From positions 1 to 33,677 of the forward strand of contig JAQGNY010000050.1 in assembly GCA_028293825.1 (NCBI GenBank): a DNA stretch of 33,677 nucleotides. Reading direction: 5' to 3'. Below, one piece after another: positions 1 through 8,654 of the stretch (position 1 is the stretch's first letter; the number at the start of each line of letters is the position of its first letter). Origin of the DNA: Verrucomicrobiaceae bacterium. GTDB taxonomy: Bacteria > Pseudomonadota > Gammaproteobacteria > Pseudomonadales > CAMLJR01. The notes under the pieces are model-generated. The model saw only the letters and a program-made list of their open reading frames with translations, was not told the origin of the DNA and did not search any database. Both the position numbers and the translations under genes were made by a program.

Positions 1-1209
1 ACGTTGAACCAGCTCGGCGAAAATCTCGATATCAAAAGCATTGTTCCGCTCTCATCGACATCATTAATTAATCAGGCTGTTAGTAATGCCGGGCTGTCCG
101 ATTTTGGTGGCGGGCGCTGGTTGCAGCATTTCGAAGTGTTAATGAAAGCGGTCGATGGCGAAGCGCGCTTGCATTTAGCCGGTCGCGTGCTGACGCGCTG
201 CGAAATGGTGTTGTATTTGGAAGCGCGGCTGCAAATTGTTGAAGCCTATAAACGCAATCCGGACATTGACGACGAGCACATCGATCAACCGGTGTTTATC
301 ACCGGCTTCGGCCGCTCCGGCACCACGATTTTATTTGAGGTGCTGGCGCAAGATCCGCAATTTCGTGTCGCTGCAAAGTGGGAGGCATTGTTTCCCTGCC
401 CACCGCCCACTACGGATTCTTATCACAGCGATGAACGCATAGAAAAAGCCGATCGCGTTACCGAGTTGTTGGAGTCGATGACGCCGGAATTTAAAACCGC
501 GCATAAGCTCGGTTCAAAATTGCCGGTCGAGTCATTGGAGACCGAATATTCGGCGTTTCTGTCCGACGTCTATCCGATTATTTTTCAAATTCCGTCGTAC
601 GCGAAATACCTCGCCACACAGGATTTAACCGAAACCATCGAGTGGCAAAAGAAAACGCTGAAACTGCTGCAATACAAACACAAAGCCAAGCATTGGCTGA
701 TGAAAAGCCCCTCGCACTTGCCACATCTGCGCAAAATTTTAACGGTGTTTCCCGCTATGCGCGTGATCTTCACGCATCGCGATCCGGTGGTGACGGCGGA
801 TTCGATTGTCAGCGTGATGGGCATGTTGTACTGGCTGCGCACCGATCAGCCCTGGGGCGACGGTGCCATCGAAAGCTGGTCGTTGTCGCTGGCCAAAGAC
901 CGCGCCTCGGCGTGGACCGACATCATCGCCATGATCGAATCGGGTCATCTCGCCAAAGGGCATTTCGCCAACTTTCATTACGTCGAATTTATGGCCGATC
1001 CGCTCGCGGCGATCCGCAAAATTTATCGCGAGCTCGACATGACGCTGACGCCGGAAGTCGAGCAGCGCATGCACGATTTTCTCGGCGCCAAAACGCAGGG
1101 CAAATTCGGTAAACACCACTACGAACAAACACCGGACGGCGTGGTTGATCACGAGCGCGATGCTTATGCGGACTATCAACGCTTTTTTGGGGTGCAGTCC
1201 GAAATTTAA
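1..1209 (+). CDS. sulfotransferase family protein, probably 5'-truncated by window edge
   Basis: Likely transfers a sulfuryl group from PAPS to a hydroxyl or amine acceptor in the cytoplasm. Numbering from the TTG at position 4, the 5'-phosphosulfate-binding loop FITGFGRSGTT lies at residues 98-108. The 3'-phosphate-binding part follows, with LMKSPSHLPHL near 232-242 and the THRDP motif at 257-261. This is the layout of the Sulfotransfer_3-type bacterial sulfotransferases. About 400 residues fits the family, and the frame stays open to base 1 with no ribosome-binding site in view, so a few N-terminal codons probably lie outside the window. It is followed after 57 bp by a DUF1214 protein and then a TonB receptor on the same strand, so the three may be co-transcribed. 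The substrate is unknown; steroid or lipid alcohols are a guess from the neighbourhood. Confidence 0.85.
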   Translation, partial: TLNQLGENLDIKSIVPLSSTSLINQAVSNAGLSDFGGGRWLQHFEVLMKAVDGEARLHLAGRVLTRCEMVLYLEARLQIVEAYKRNPDIDDEHIDQPVFITGFGRSGTTILFEVLAQDPQFRVAAKWEALFPCPPPTTDSYHSDERIEKADRVTELLESMTPEFKTAHKLGSKLPVESLETEYSAFLSDVYPIIFQIPSYAKYLATQDLTETIEWQKKTLKLLQYKHKAKHWLMKSPSHLPHLRKILTVFPAMRVIFTHRDPVVTADSIVSVMGMLYWLRTDQPWGDGAIESWSLSLAKDRASAWTDIIAMIESGHLAKGHFANFHYVEFMADPLAAIRKIYRELDMTLTPEVEQRMHDFLGAKTQGKFGKHHYEQTPDGVVDHERDAYADYQRFFGVQSEI

Positions 1210-1266
1210 ATTTGAAATAGCCGCAGCAGCGGCATCGTTCTGCAATTTTTAAATGGGGAAATATTT

Positions 1267-2382
1267 ATGGCGGCAACCGGAATGGACGATGCGATTAAAC
1301 GCTGGCAGGCATTCTGTCAGGGGATCAGTGCGGCGGGCACGGACATTCTGCAATCGGCGCAGCAGGTCGATGACTTATCGCAGGCGGAAGGGCTGCGTTA
1401 TTTAACGCGATTGTTACGCAGCGGCATCGAGAAATTTGTCGAGTACTCCGACCCCGCCGATCCGTGCCTGGCCAATGTGTACAACACGCATCTCAAATGG
1501 GGTCTCGATAATCCCGACAGTCTTTATGCGCTCGCGTATATCGACGGTCGCCGCGAATATGTGGTCACCGGCAATATCGGCACGGTGAATTATTTTAATT
1601 TCACCACCACCACAATGGCGACAACTGCCAAGTACGACATCATCGGCGTGCTCGACAGCCCCGACGTGAAAGCCGATGCCAACGGCAATTTCACCATTTA
1701 TATCGGCGGCCCAAAACGCGACAGCAATTGGGTGGCGCTCAATCCGGACAGCAATTCGCTGCTGGTGCGGCAGACCTTTATCGACCGCTCGAAAGAAAAG
1801 GAAGTGACGTTCGCGATCAAGCTGGTGGCGGACGGTGCGCGCAATGCGCCGTTGAACATGCAGCAATCGCTGGCGCGATCGGAACAGGCGCAAACCTTCT
1901 TTGCGAACACCGGCAGCACTTTCGTCAAATTGACGCAAACGATTAACAGCGAAATGAATCGACTCATCCTGGTCGATCAGCAATTGATGTTATCGATGGG
2001 CGGCGATCCGAATTACGCGTATTTCTGGGGCGGTTATGACCTGCAGCCGGGCGAGGCGCTGCTGATACATTTCCCCGACGTGCCGCACACCGAAACCTGG
2101 GGCCTGTGCCTGTACAACTATTGGCTGGAGTCGCTCGATTACACCAAAGCGCGCATCAACCTGAATAAAAATCTGGCGGTGCACAACCCGGACGGCAGCT
2201 TGACGATTGTGGTCAGCGATGAAAAACCGGCGCAGGGTAATTGGCTGGATACGCTCGGGCATCGACGCGGCAGCATTATGTCGCGCTGGATCAAACCCGA
2301 GCGCGTGGTATTGCCGCTGTGCGAAGTCGTGCGTTTAGAGGGAGTCAATTGGCCGGAAAAATTGCAACGCTGGGAGCGCTGA
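1267..2382 (+). CDS. DUF1214-type protein of unknown function
   Basis: This 371-residue protein has no signal peptide or membrane segment. The C-terminal half carries the pattern I associate with DUF1214 proteins: a PGEALLIHFP strand, a W-x-LxLYNYWLESLDY segment, an NPDGSLTIVVS strand, GNWLDTLGHRRG and a final RW motif. The N-terminal part contains a predicted beta-rich region (YVVTGNIGTVNYFNFTT). The start at ATG 1267 is preceded by GGGGAA at a reasonable distance. The biochemical function of this family is not established. In my recollection such genes often sit beside sulfotransferases and lipid or steroid catabolic genes, as here. It lies 57 bp behind the sulfotransferase and 85 bp ahead of the TonB receptor. 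The family assignment comes from motif memory, not a search. Confidence 0.72.
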   Translation: MAATGMDDAIKRWQAFCQGISAAGTDILQSAQQVDDLSQAEGLRYLTRLLRSGIEKFVEYSDPADPCLANVYNTHLKWGLDNPDSLYALAYIDGRREYVVTGNIGTVNYFNFTTTTMATTAKYDIIGVLDSPDVKADANGNFTIYIGGPKRDSNWVALNPDSNSLLVRQTFIDRSKEKEVTFAIKLVADGARNAPLNMQQSLARSEQAQTFFANTGSTFVKLTQTINSEMNRLILVDQQLMLSMGGDPNYAYFWGGYDLQPGEALLIHFPDVPHTETWGLCLYNYWLESLDYTKARINLNKNLAVHNPDGSLTIVVSDEKPAQGNWLDTLGHRRGSIMSRWIKPERVVLPLCEVVRLEGVNWPEKLQRWER

Positions 2383-2414
2383 GTCTCACCAAAAACCATT
2401 CAACGAATCACTCA

Positions 2415-2440
2415 CACCTTCACTGACGCACCTTCACTGA
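2415..2440. repeat. 12-bp direct repeat, 14-bp period
   Basis: CACCTTCACTGA occurs twice, at 2415-2426 and 2429-2440, in the gap just upstream of the TonB receptor gene. It is one of several short tandem duplications in intergenic regions of this window. Its function is unknown. Confidence 0.85.
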
Positions 2441-2467
2441 ATAACTTCAATAAACAGGGGTACGGAC

Positions 2468-4816
2468 ATGCGCATAGCCAGTGTTTTGAGCCTAACTACC
2501 ATCGTGTCAGTCATCGCCATGCCGGCGGTGGCGCAGTCGCGCACGCCAGAAACTAAACCAGGGCAGATCGAGAATATTGTCGTTACCGCGCGACGCACCG
2601 ACGAAAGCCTGCAGACGACACCCGTTGCGGTCAGCGCGTTCAATGCGGGCGCGTTGGCGCGAGCACAGGTCAGCCAAGTGGCGGATTTACAGGGCCGCGC
2701 GCCGAATCTCTCGATTGCAGTGGGCGGCACCAGTGCGCCGACGCAAGCGCAGCTCGCGATTCGCGGCGAAGCGCAGAACTCACCTGGCACCAACTCGGAC
2801 CCGGCGGTCGGCATTTACGTGGATGGCGTTTATATCGCGCGGCCGATTGCCGCCAATGTCGACGTGCTGGATTTGAGCCGGGTCGAAATTCTACGCGGCC
2901 CGCAGGGCACCTTGTTTGGTCGCAATACGATTGGCGGCGCGCTGAGCCTTACCACTAAGCAACCGACTGGCGACTTTGAAGGTTTGCTGCGGCTGGGTGC
3001 CGGCAATTATTCGCAGCGTCTGGTCGAGGGCGTGATTAATGTTCCGCTGAAAGGCGAAGAGTTGGCGGTGCGCGCCGTGTTTCGCACGCAGAAGCATGAT
3101 GGCTATGGTTCTTATCCTGCATTGGATGACCGCCCGGCCGGCAAAGTGCTCGACGACGATTATGGTCGCCTGGGGTTGCGCTGGGCGCCGGACAACTTGC
3201 CGATGACATTGGCGATATCGGCCGATTATTCGAAATACCGCGATACCGGCCAGCAACAAACGCTGCTCGGTTTCAACTCCGATTTTGCACTGGCGCCGGG
3301 TTTCACTATCGGCAATGCGCTGGCGCTGTTCGGTATAAATCCAGCGGATTACACCACCACCAACGCCAATTTTCGCAAGTATTACGGCTACAACACGGCT
3401 GGCAAAGCTGAGTTCGACACGCCGTATGACACCGGCACGGCCAAGGGTATTTCCGCCACTTTCGACGCCGATATCGATAGCGTGCATTTGAAATCGATCA
3501 CCGCCTACCGCAAAAGCCTGATCCGCGACGCCGAGGACATCAGCGGCATACCGGCAAATTTGGTGGTCTTCGACGGTTACTTCGGGCAGAACCAGCTCAG
3601 CCAGGAACTCAATCTGTCGACCACCATCGATAAGCTCGACCTGATTGGCGGCGTCTTTTATTTCCGCGAGCGCGGGAAAGAGGTGAATCACAGCCAGTCG
3701 TTCGGCTTTCTCAATCCCGCCGGACCGGCCGCGCAAGTGGTGACGACCGGTACCGACGGCGATGTGCGCAACACCTCGAAAGCTGCCTACGCGCAAGCGA
3801 ATTATCACCTTACCGAAAAACTGCGTGCGACCGCCGGCCTGCGTTATACCTGGGACGAGCGCGAAGTTGTCATCCACAGCAAATCGAATCGCGACGACCC
3901 GGAGAGTTGCACGGTCATTCGCGATATTCCCGGCGGCCCGTGCGATCAGACGCGGCAACGCAGCTTCAGTTATCCGGCATGGACGGCGGGGCTCGACTAT
4001 CAGGCCACCGACTCGCTGTTCCTGTACGCAAAAACGAGCGGTGCCTCGATGGCCGGCGGATGGAATATCCGCGACAGCATCTCTCCGGCGTTTGAACCGG
4101 AAAAAGTGCGCGACGTGGAGTTGGGTTTTAAAAACGATCTGCTCGACCACCAGTTGCGCACCAATGTCGCGATTTTCTACGCCTGGTCATCGCAGGTGCA
4201 GCGCATCGTCAATGCCTACGATCCGCTGTTCAACAGCATTACCCAATACGTGCAAAACGCCGGTAAGGCTCGTACGTATGGCGCCGAGCTTGAAGCCACC
4301 GCACTGCCGTGGCAGGGCATGGAAGTTACCGCCAGCGCGGCGGTATTGCGCGCTAATTACACCGAGTTTAACGGCACTCAGTTGGTTGGCACCACGCCGG
4401 TTGAAGTGGATCGCAAGGACGAGTTGATGCCGCAATCGCCGCGGTTAACCTACAGCCTCGGCGCCACGCAAACGGTCGATACCAAGCTCGGCGATCTGTC
4501 GTTTCACGCCGACTACGCCTATGTATCGTCGCGGGCGTTTTACCAGGACACCGCATCGCCGCTGCAACCCGATGACGTGAAGGCGATTTACGATCAAGCC
4601 AATAAATTCGGTATCGTTAAGGGCTACGGACTGCTCAATGCGAAGGTCGCGTTTAACTTGCGTGAACCCAATGTGGAGCTTGCGGTGTGGGGACGAAATT
4701 TGACCGACGAGAAGTATCTTAATGTGACTTCGACGTTCTATACATCGTTTGGTCCGGCAATGGGTTTTCCTGGGGTGCCAAGAACTTACGGCGCAACGCT
4801 CACCTATAACTGGTGA
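2468..4816 (+). CDS. TonB-dependent outer-membrane receptor
   Basis: An outer-membrane active transporter of 782 residues. A signal peptide spans about residues 1-22 (cleavage after AVA). A TonB-box-like segment IENIVVTARR is at 34-43, followed by a plug domain (LQTTPVAVSAF from 48, then LRGPQGTLFGRNTIGG). The large C-terminal barrel ends in an aromatic residue (TYNW), as expected for insertion by the BAM complex. The start ATG 2468 has AGGGG upstream with about 7 bp spacing. The plug subtype resembles the large receptor group of sphingomonads and marine gammaproteobacteria whose substrates are often organic molecules rather than ferric siderophores. The neighbouring sulfotransferase and DUF1214 genes suggest an amphipathic organic ligand. 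It is a diverged paralogue of the receptor at 26860-29208. Confidence 0.95.
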   Translation: MRIASVLSLTTIVSVIAMPAVAQSRTPETKPGQIENIVVTARRTDESLQTTPVAVSAFNAGALARAQVSQVADLQGRAPNLSIAVGGTSAPTQAQLAIRGEAQNSPGTNSDPAVGIYVDGVYIARPIAANVDVLDLSRVEILRGPQGTLFGRNTIGGALSLTTKQPTGDFEGLLRLGAGNYSQRLVEGVINVPLKGEELAVRAVFRTQKHDGYGSYPALDDRPAGKVLDDDYGRLGLRWAPDNLPMTLAISADYSKYRDTGQQQTLLGFNSDFALAPGFTIGNALALFGINPADYTTTNANFRKYYGYNTAGKAEFDTPYDTGTAKGISATFDADIDSVHLKSITAYRKSLIRDAEDISGIPANLVVFDGYFGQNQLSQELNLSTTIDKLDLIGGVFYFRERGKEVNHSQSFGFLNPAGPAAQVVTTGTDGDVRNTSKAAYAQANYHLTEKLRATAGLRYTWDEREVVIHSKSNRDDPESCTVIRDIPGGPCDQTRQRSFSYPAWTAGLDYQATDSLFLYAKTSGASMAGGWNIRDSISPAFEPEKVRDVELGFKNDLLDHQLRTNVAIFYAWSSQVQRIVNAYDPLFNSITQYVQNAGKARTYGAELEATALPWQGMEVTASAAVLRANYTEFNGTQLVGTTPVEVDRKDELMPQSPRLTYSLGATQTVDTKLGDLSFHADYAYVSSRAFYQDTASPLQPDDVKAIYDQANKFGIVKGYGLLNAKVAFNLREPNVELAVWGRNLTDEKYLNVTSTFYTSFGPAMGFPGVPRTYGATLTYNW

Positions 4817-4838
4817 TGTGTGGGGTGTCGTAACAATG

Positions 4839-4879
4839 GCTGCACTGCCGCAAAATCGAAAGGTTAGCGGCGGTGCAGC
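4839..4879. terminator. hairpin between convergent genes, possible shared terminator
   Basis: A 13-bp stem with one T/G wobble pairs GCTGCACTGCCGC (4839-4851) with GCGGCGGTGCAGC (4867-4879) around a 15-nt loop. It sits between the stop of the TonB receptor and the stop of the convergent aldo/keto reductase. Neither side has a T-run, so it is not a textbook Rho-independent terminator. It may still block transcripts from both sides. Confidence 0.5.
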
Positions 4880-4886
4880 GCTTGGT

Positions 4887-5888
<1,002 letters not shown>

Positions 5889-6000
5889 TGGCAATTACCT
5901 CGAAAAGTTTGCGAAGCGGCAGACGGAAAATCACTGCCGGATAAATTAATCAATAATTTTAAATGCAGGGATGGCATGTACTTACAAGCAGCTTCTCACG

Positions 6001-6705
6001 TCAATTACGAGCAGGAATGTTCAGTCCGCGCATCACCGCTGGGCGCGCAACGAAGGCTTCCAGCGCGCGTTTAACATGCGGAAAATCGGCGATGCCAACC
6101 AAATCGCCCGCTTCGTAAAAGCCGATTAGATTGCGTACCCACGGCAGAATTGCGATGTCGGCAATGGTGTATTCATTGCCCATGACCCAGGCGCGATCGG
6201 CCAGCCGCTCATTCAAAACGGCGAGCAAGCGTTTTGCTTCGGCGACGTAGCGATCGCGCGGTCGTTTGTCTTCGTATTCCTTGCCGGCGAATTTATGAAA
6301 GAAGCCGACCTGACCGAACATCGGGCCAATACCGCCGACCTGAAACATCAGCCACTGAATTGCTTCGTAACGACGCGCCGAGTTTTGCGGCAGGAACTTC
6401 CCGCTCTTATCGGCCAAATAAATCAAAATCGCGCCCGATTCGAACAGCGGCAACGGCTCGCCGTCAGGGCCGTTGGGATCGATGATGGCGGGGATTTTTC
6501 CGTAGGGATTAAGCGATAAAAACGCCGGCGATTTCTGATCGTCGGTGTCGAAACTGACCAGGTGCGGCTCGTACGGCAAACCGGTTTCTTCGAGCATGAT
6601 CGACGCCTTCACACCGTTCGGCGTAGGCAACGAGTAGAGCTGGATGCGGTCGGGGTTCTTGGCAGGCCATTTCTTGGCAATGGGAAAAGCGGAGAGATCG
6701 GTCAC
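6001..6705 (-). CDS. glutathione S-transferase, Nu-class/YfcG-like
   Basis: A cytoplasmic glutathione-dependent transferase or disulfide reductase. The N-terminal thioredoxin-like domain shows LYSLPTPNGVKASIMLEE (the TPN active-site segment of Nu-class and Ure2-like enzymes), NPYGKIPAI with the cis-proline, and FESGAILIYLA, the ES pair that binds the gamma-glutamyl group. The helical C-terminal domain contains YTIADIAILPWV. The open frame extends to 6795, but conservation begins at VTDLSAFPI. A GTG at 6705 has GAGG 9 bp upstream, so this GTG is the preferred start (234 residues). The upstream extension has no family-like sequence. The aldo/keto reductase follows on the same strand. The role is likely detoxification or redox repair. 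Confidence 0.9.
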   Translation of the reverse strand: MTDLSAFPIAKKWPAKNPDRIQLYSLPTPNGVKASIMLEETGLPYEPHLVSFDTDDQKSPAFLSLNPYGKIPAIIDPNGPDGEPLPLFESGAILIYLADKSGKFLPQNSARRYEAIQWLMFQVGGIGPMFGQVGFFHKFAGKEYEDKRPRDRYVAEAKRLLAVLNERLADRAWVMGNEYTIADIAILPWVRNLIGFYEAGDLVGIADFPHVKRALEAFVARPAVMRGLNIPARN

Positions 6706-7109
6706 TCGTGAATACCTCGAATAGTCAAATTGAAGCGTAAACGGCTTCATCGAGTTAAGGGGAGAGTGCAGGTGTGATGGAACTCCGACACACAAATGTC
6801 GCGTTTATTAGGGTGATCCAACGCTTATTTTAAACAGACTTCAATTTGTAAGGCCGCGTTGAGTGGAGGCAGCACTATTCCTCTATTCAGGTCGTCACGA
6901 TTACTCGGTGTCCTCGATGAAATTCAAATAAGGCTGCAAAGCGGAAAGAAATTGCCGCATACCGGCAATGGCTTGCAGCATTGCCGCCGATTTTAAAAGC
7001 CAACTCGGGTTAAACGCCCGTAAATGCAGGCTTTGCGGCAAACCAAAAGCTGGTTCGCTTCTTGCCCATACCTCCTGCATCGGAATTGATCGGTCGTATT
7101 GGAGGTGTC
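6706..7109. other. intergenic region between divergent genes
   Basis: About 400 bp between the GST gene (minus) and the unknown gene (plus). I see no convincing gene; the translated frames here look like shadows. It holds the inverted repeat at 6952-6970, a further ATTGCCG copy at 6981-6987, and presumably both promoters. Confidence 0.6.
6952..6970. promoter_or_regulatory. inverted repeat ATTGCCG-N5-CGGCAAT, possible operator
   Basis: A perfect 7-bp inverted repeat with a 5-bp spacer lies 140 bp upstream of the start of the unknown gene at 7110. A third copy of the half-site in direct orientation is at 6981-6987, and a related GCGGCAAA is near 7036. The symmetry and repetition are compatible with a repressor or activator site. 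No binding protein can be named. Confidence 0.4.
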
Positions 7110-7631
7110 ATGAGCGTGATCGGTGGTATCGGATATTCCACGGCGATACAGGTGGCGGGCGGGGCGGCAGTTGGGGCCGCCAAAATTGCGACCGCTTCGG
7201 CGAAGGCGGCTTGGGCGCCATTCGCGAATTTGATCAGCGGGCAAGCTGCCACAACGTCCAGTCAATCCACCGCAGTATCGCCATCCCTGCTGGCGAAAGC
7301 GGCGCTAGCGGTTACGCCGTCGTCCTCTGGTTCAAAGTCATCGGCTGCGAATGAATTCCAGAAATACATGGAAATGACGCCAGCGGAGAAAATTCGTTAC
7401 AACACGCTGTCGCAGATGGGATTAACCGAAGACGATCTGAAGGCGCTGCCGCCCGAACAGCAAGAAAAAATAGAAAATACCATCGCCGAAAGAATTAAAG
7501 ATCAGGCCCAATCGACCGCGTTGGCCAAGTCGAATGCCGCAGGCCAACCGCAAACGAGCGGGGCGGTGGCGTTGTTCAATGCGATTCAGGGCAGTAATAC
7601 CAACAACCATTCGCTCGATATTTATTCGTAA
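7110..7631 (+). CDS. conserved hypothetical protein, Ala/Gly-rich N-terminus
   Basis: Not assigned to a known family. ATG 7110 is preceded by GGAGG 4 bp upstream, so it is preferred over an in-frame TTG at 7062, giving 173 residues. Residues 1-45 are rich in Ala and Gly with weak hydrophobicity (GGIGYSTAIQVAGGAAVGAA); residues 45-75 are Ser/Thr/Ala-rich low complexity. The middle carries a charged helical block, EFQKYMEMTPAEKIRY, then LGLTEDDLKALPPEQQEKIE-like sequence (Met in place of the first Leu) and IAERIK. I recognise this block as recurring in uncharacterised proteobacterial proteins. There is no clear signal peptide. The C-terminus is Asn/Ser/Ala-rich. It stands alone between the GST gene and the PadR operon. 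It could be a secreted or surface-associated small protein, but no function should be assumed. Confidence 0.7.
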   Translation: MSVIGGIGYSTAIQVAGGAAVGAAKIATASAKAAWAPFANLISGQAATTSSQSTAVSPSLLAKAALAVTPSSSGSKSSAANEFQKYMEMTPAEKIRYNTLSQMGLTEDDLKALPPEQQEKIENTIAERIKDQAQSTALAKSNAAGQPQTSGAVALFNAIQGSNTNNHSLDIYS

Positions 7632-7680
7632 GTTTTTTGCTGTCGTCACTTTTTTTCACCATTTCCGCACATCCGTCGTA

Positions 7681-7720
7681 CCCGCTCACTCCACTGCTGG
7701 GCGATAGCGGCGTGAGCGGG
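7681..7720. terminator. strong hairpin downstream of the unknown gene, possible terminator
   Basis: CCCGCTCAC (7681-7689) pairs perfectly with GTGAGCGGG (7712-7720). A smaller inner stem CTGCT/AGCGG can form in the loop. It starts 49 bp after the stop codon at 7631. No T-run follows, so termination is likely but not certain. Confidence 0.4.
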
Positions 7721-7846
7721 AGGTTCTCGTTGTCCACGTGATCAGCCCTTCGTCTTTGCTAACTCTCTGTCTCTGTCTCGATAGTCCAGGAGCTAAATTT
7801 AAGTTCTCTAATTAAAACCATTACATCGAATTACCGTATTTGGTAT

Positions 7847-7875
7847 TTGACGATGGTGGATCTATATCTTAAGAT
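7847..7875 (+). promoter_or_regulatory. sigma70-like promoter of the padR gene
   Basis: TTGACG (7847-7852) and TAAGAT (7870-7875) are separated by exactly 17 bp, a good match to the sigma70 -35 and -10 hexamers. The -10 lies inside the palindrome at 7864-7877. The ribosome-binding site AAGGAG follows near 7901-7906. Confidence 0.5.
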
Positions 7876-7898
7876 ATGTTTTTAATCCTATCTTGAGA
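7864..7898. promoter_or_regulatory. candidate PadR operator pair
   Basis: A perfect 14-bp palindrome ATATCTTAAGATAT occupies 7864-7877. A second, imperfect site TATCTTGAGA is at 7889-7898. The TATCTT half-sites start 23 bp apart, about two helical turns, so two dimers could bind one DNA face. The first site covers the putative -10 hexamer, which fits autorepression by the PadR protein encoded immediately downstream. Binding is inferred, not shown. Confidence 0.55.
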
Positions 7899-7912
7899 GC
7901 AAGGAGAGTATC

Positions 7913-8614
7913 ATGCGTATTTTCTTCCATCGCCTGCATGAAGCGGTTCATCGCCATCACCACCACCATCATATGAGCCGGCGCGGCCGGGGTTTTGCAG
8001 GCTTCGGCGGTCGCGGTGGTTTTGGTGACGGCCCATCCGGCGCCGGTTTCGACGGCTTCAACGGCGGACGCAAACTAGGTTCGGCCGATTTGCAGTTGTT
8101 ATTGCTGACACTGCTGGCCGAGCGTCCCAGCCACGGTTATGAGTTGATCAAAATTCTGGAGGAGCGCTCCAACGGTTACTACGTGCCCAGCCCCGGTATG
8201 GTGTATCCAGCGCTGACTTATTTAGAGGAGCTCGGCCACGCCAGCGTCGAACAACAGGGCTCGAAAAAGCTGTACCGCGTCACCGATACCGGCCTGACTT
8301 ACTTAGAAGGTCGACGCGCCGAGATTGACGCATTGCTCGAACAACTCGCCTATATCGGGCAGCGCATGGAAGACGTGCGCCGGGCGATGGGTCGCGGCGA
8401 TGTGGCCGATGATGCCGCCGATTTCGACGCGCCGCAGACATTTGATGGGCGCGGTCGTCATGCCGCAGGGGCGCCTGAAGTGCGGGCCGCGCGCCGCAAC
8501 TTGAAGTCTGCGCTGATCGCTAAATCGGGTGCTTCGCTGGACGAGCAGCGCCGCATCGCGTTAATCCTCGAGCGCGCCGCTGCGGAAATTCGCGATGCTG
8601 CCGACAACAAATAA
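7913..8614 (+). CDS. PadR-family transcriptional regulator with His-rich N-terminus (YqjI-like)
   Basis: A DNA-binding repressor of 233 residues. The N-terminus holds a run of His (six at 15-20, with others at 6, 9 and 13). A Gly/Phe/Arg-rich linker follows (about 22-52), then the PadR winged helix at about 55-135 (LLLLTLLAERPSHGYELIKILEE, then SPGMVYPALTYLEELG). A C-terminal helical region ends with a YqjI-like LxxAL...LERAAAEI segment. E. coli YqjI has the same order: a His-rich metal-binding arm, PadR domain and helical tail, and it responds to nickel and iron. Metal sensing here is therefore a reasoned inference. ATG 7913 has a strong AAGGAGAG site. It is followed after 36 bp by an MFS exporter and preceded by an operator-like palindrome. 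Confidence 0.9.
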   Translation: MRIFFHRLHEAVHRHHHHHHMSRRGRGFAGFGGRGGFGDGPSGAGFDGFNGGRKLGSADLQLLLLTLLAERPSHGYELIKILEERSNGYYVPSPGMVYPALTYLEELGHASVEQQGSKKLYRVTDTGLTYLEGRRAEIDALLEQLAYIGQRMEDVRRAMGRGDVADDAADFDAPQTFDGRGRHAAGAPEVRAARRNLKSALIAKSGASLDEQRRIALILERAAAEIRDAADNK

Positions 8615-8621
8615 ACCAGTT

Positions 8622-8654
8622 AGGAGTTATGCAATGAAGGAGCTTCAACGATGA
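8622..8654 (+). repeat. duplicated ribosome-binding site and start, with a 6-codon mini-ORF
   Basis: Two related units, AGGAG-N7-ATG (ATG at 8634) and AGGAG-N8-ATG (ATG at 8651), lie in tandem. The first ATG opens a 6-codon frame (MKELQR) whose TGA at 8652-8654 overlaps the MFS start codon as ATGA. The arrangement is that of translational coupling. It could equally be a neutral duplication. Confidence 0.55.

Noticed and set aside
739-1245. 168-residue minus-strand frame
   Set aside because: Antisense shadow of the sulfotransferase; no motif and no ribosome-binding site.
2891-4150. 419-residue open frame on the minus strand
   Set aside because: It lies wholly inside the TonB receptor gene; the sequence has no domain-like pattern and results from codon bias of the sense gene.
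7955-7972. Six consecutive His codons looking like a cloning tag
   Set aside because: The codons sit inside a native gene with a natural ribosome-binding site and other His residues around; YqjI-like regulators have such arms.
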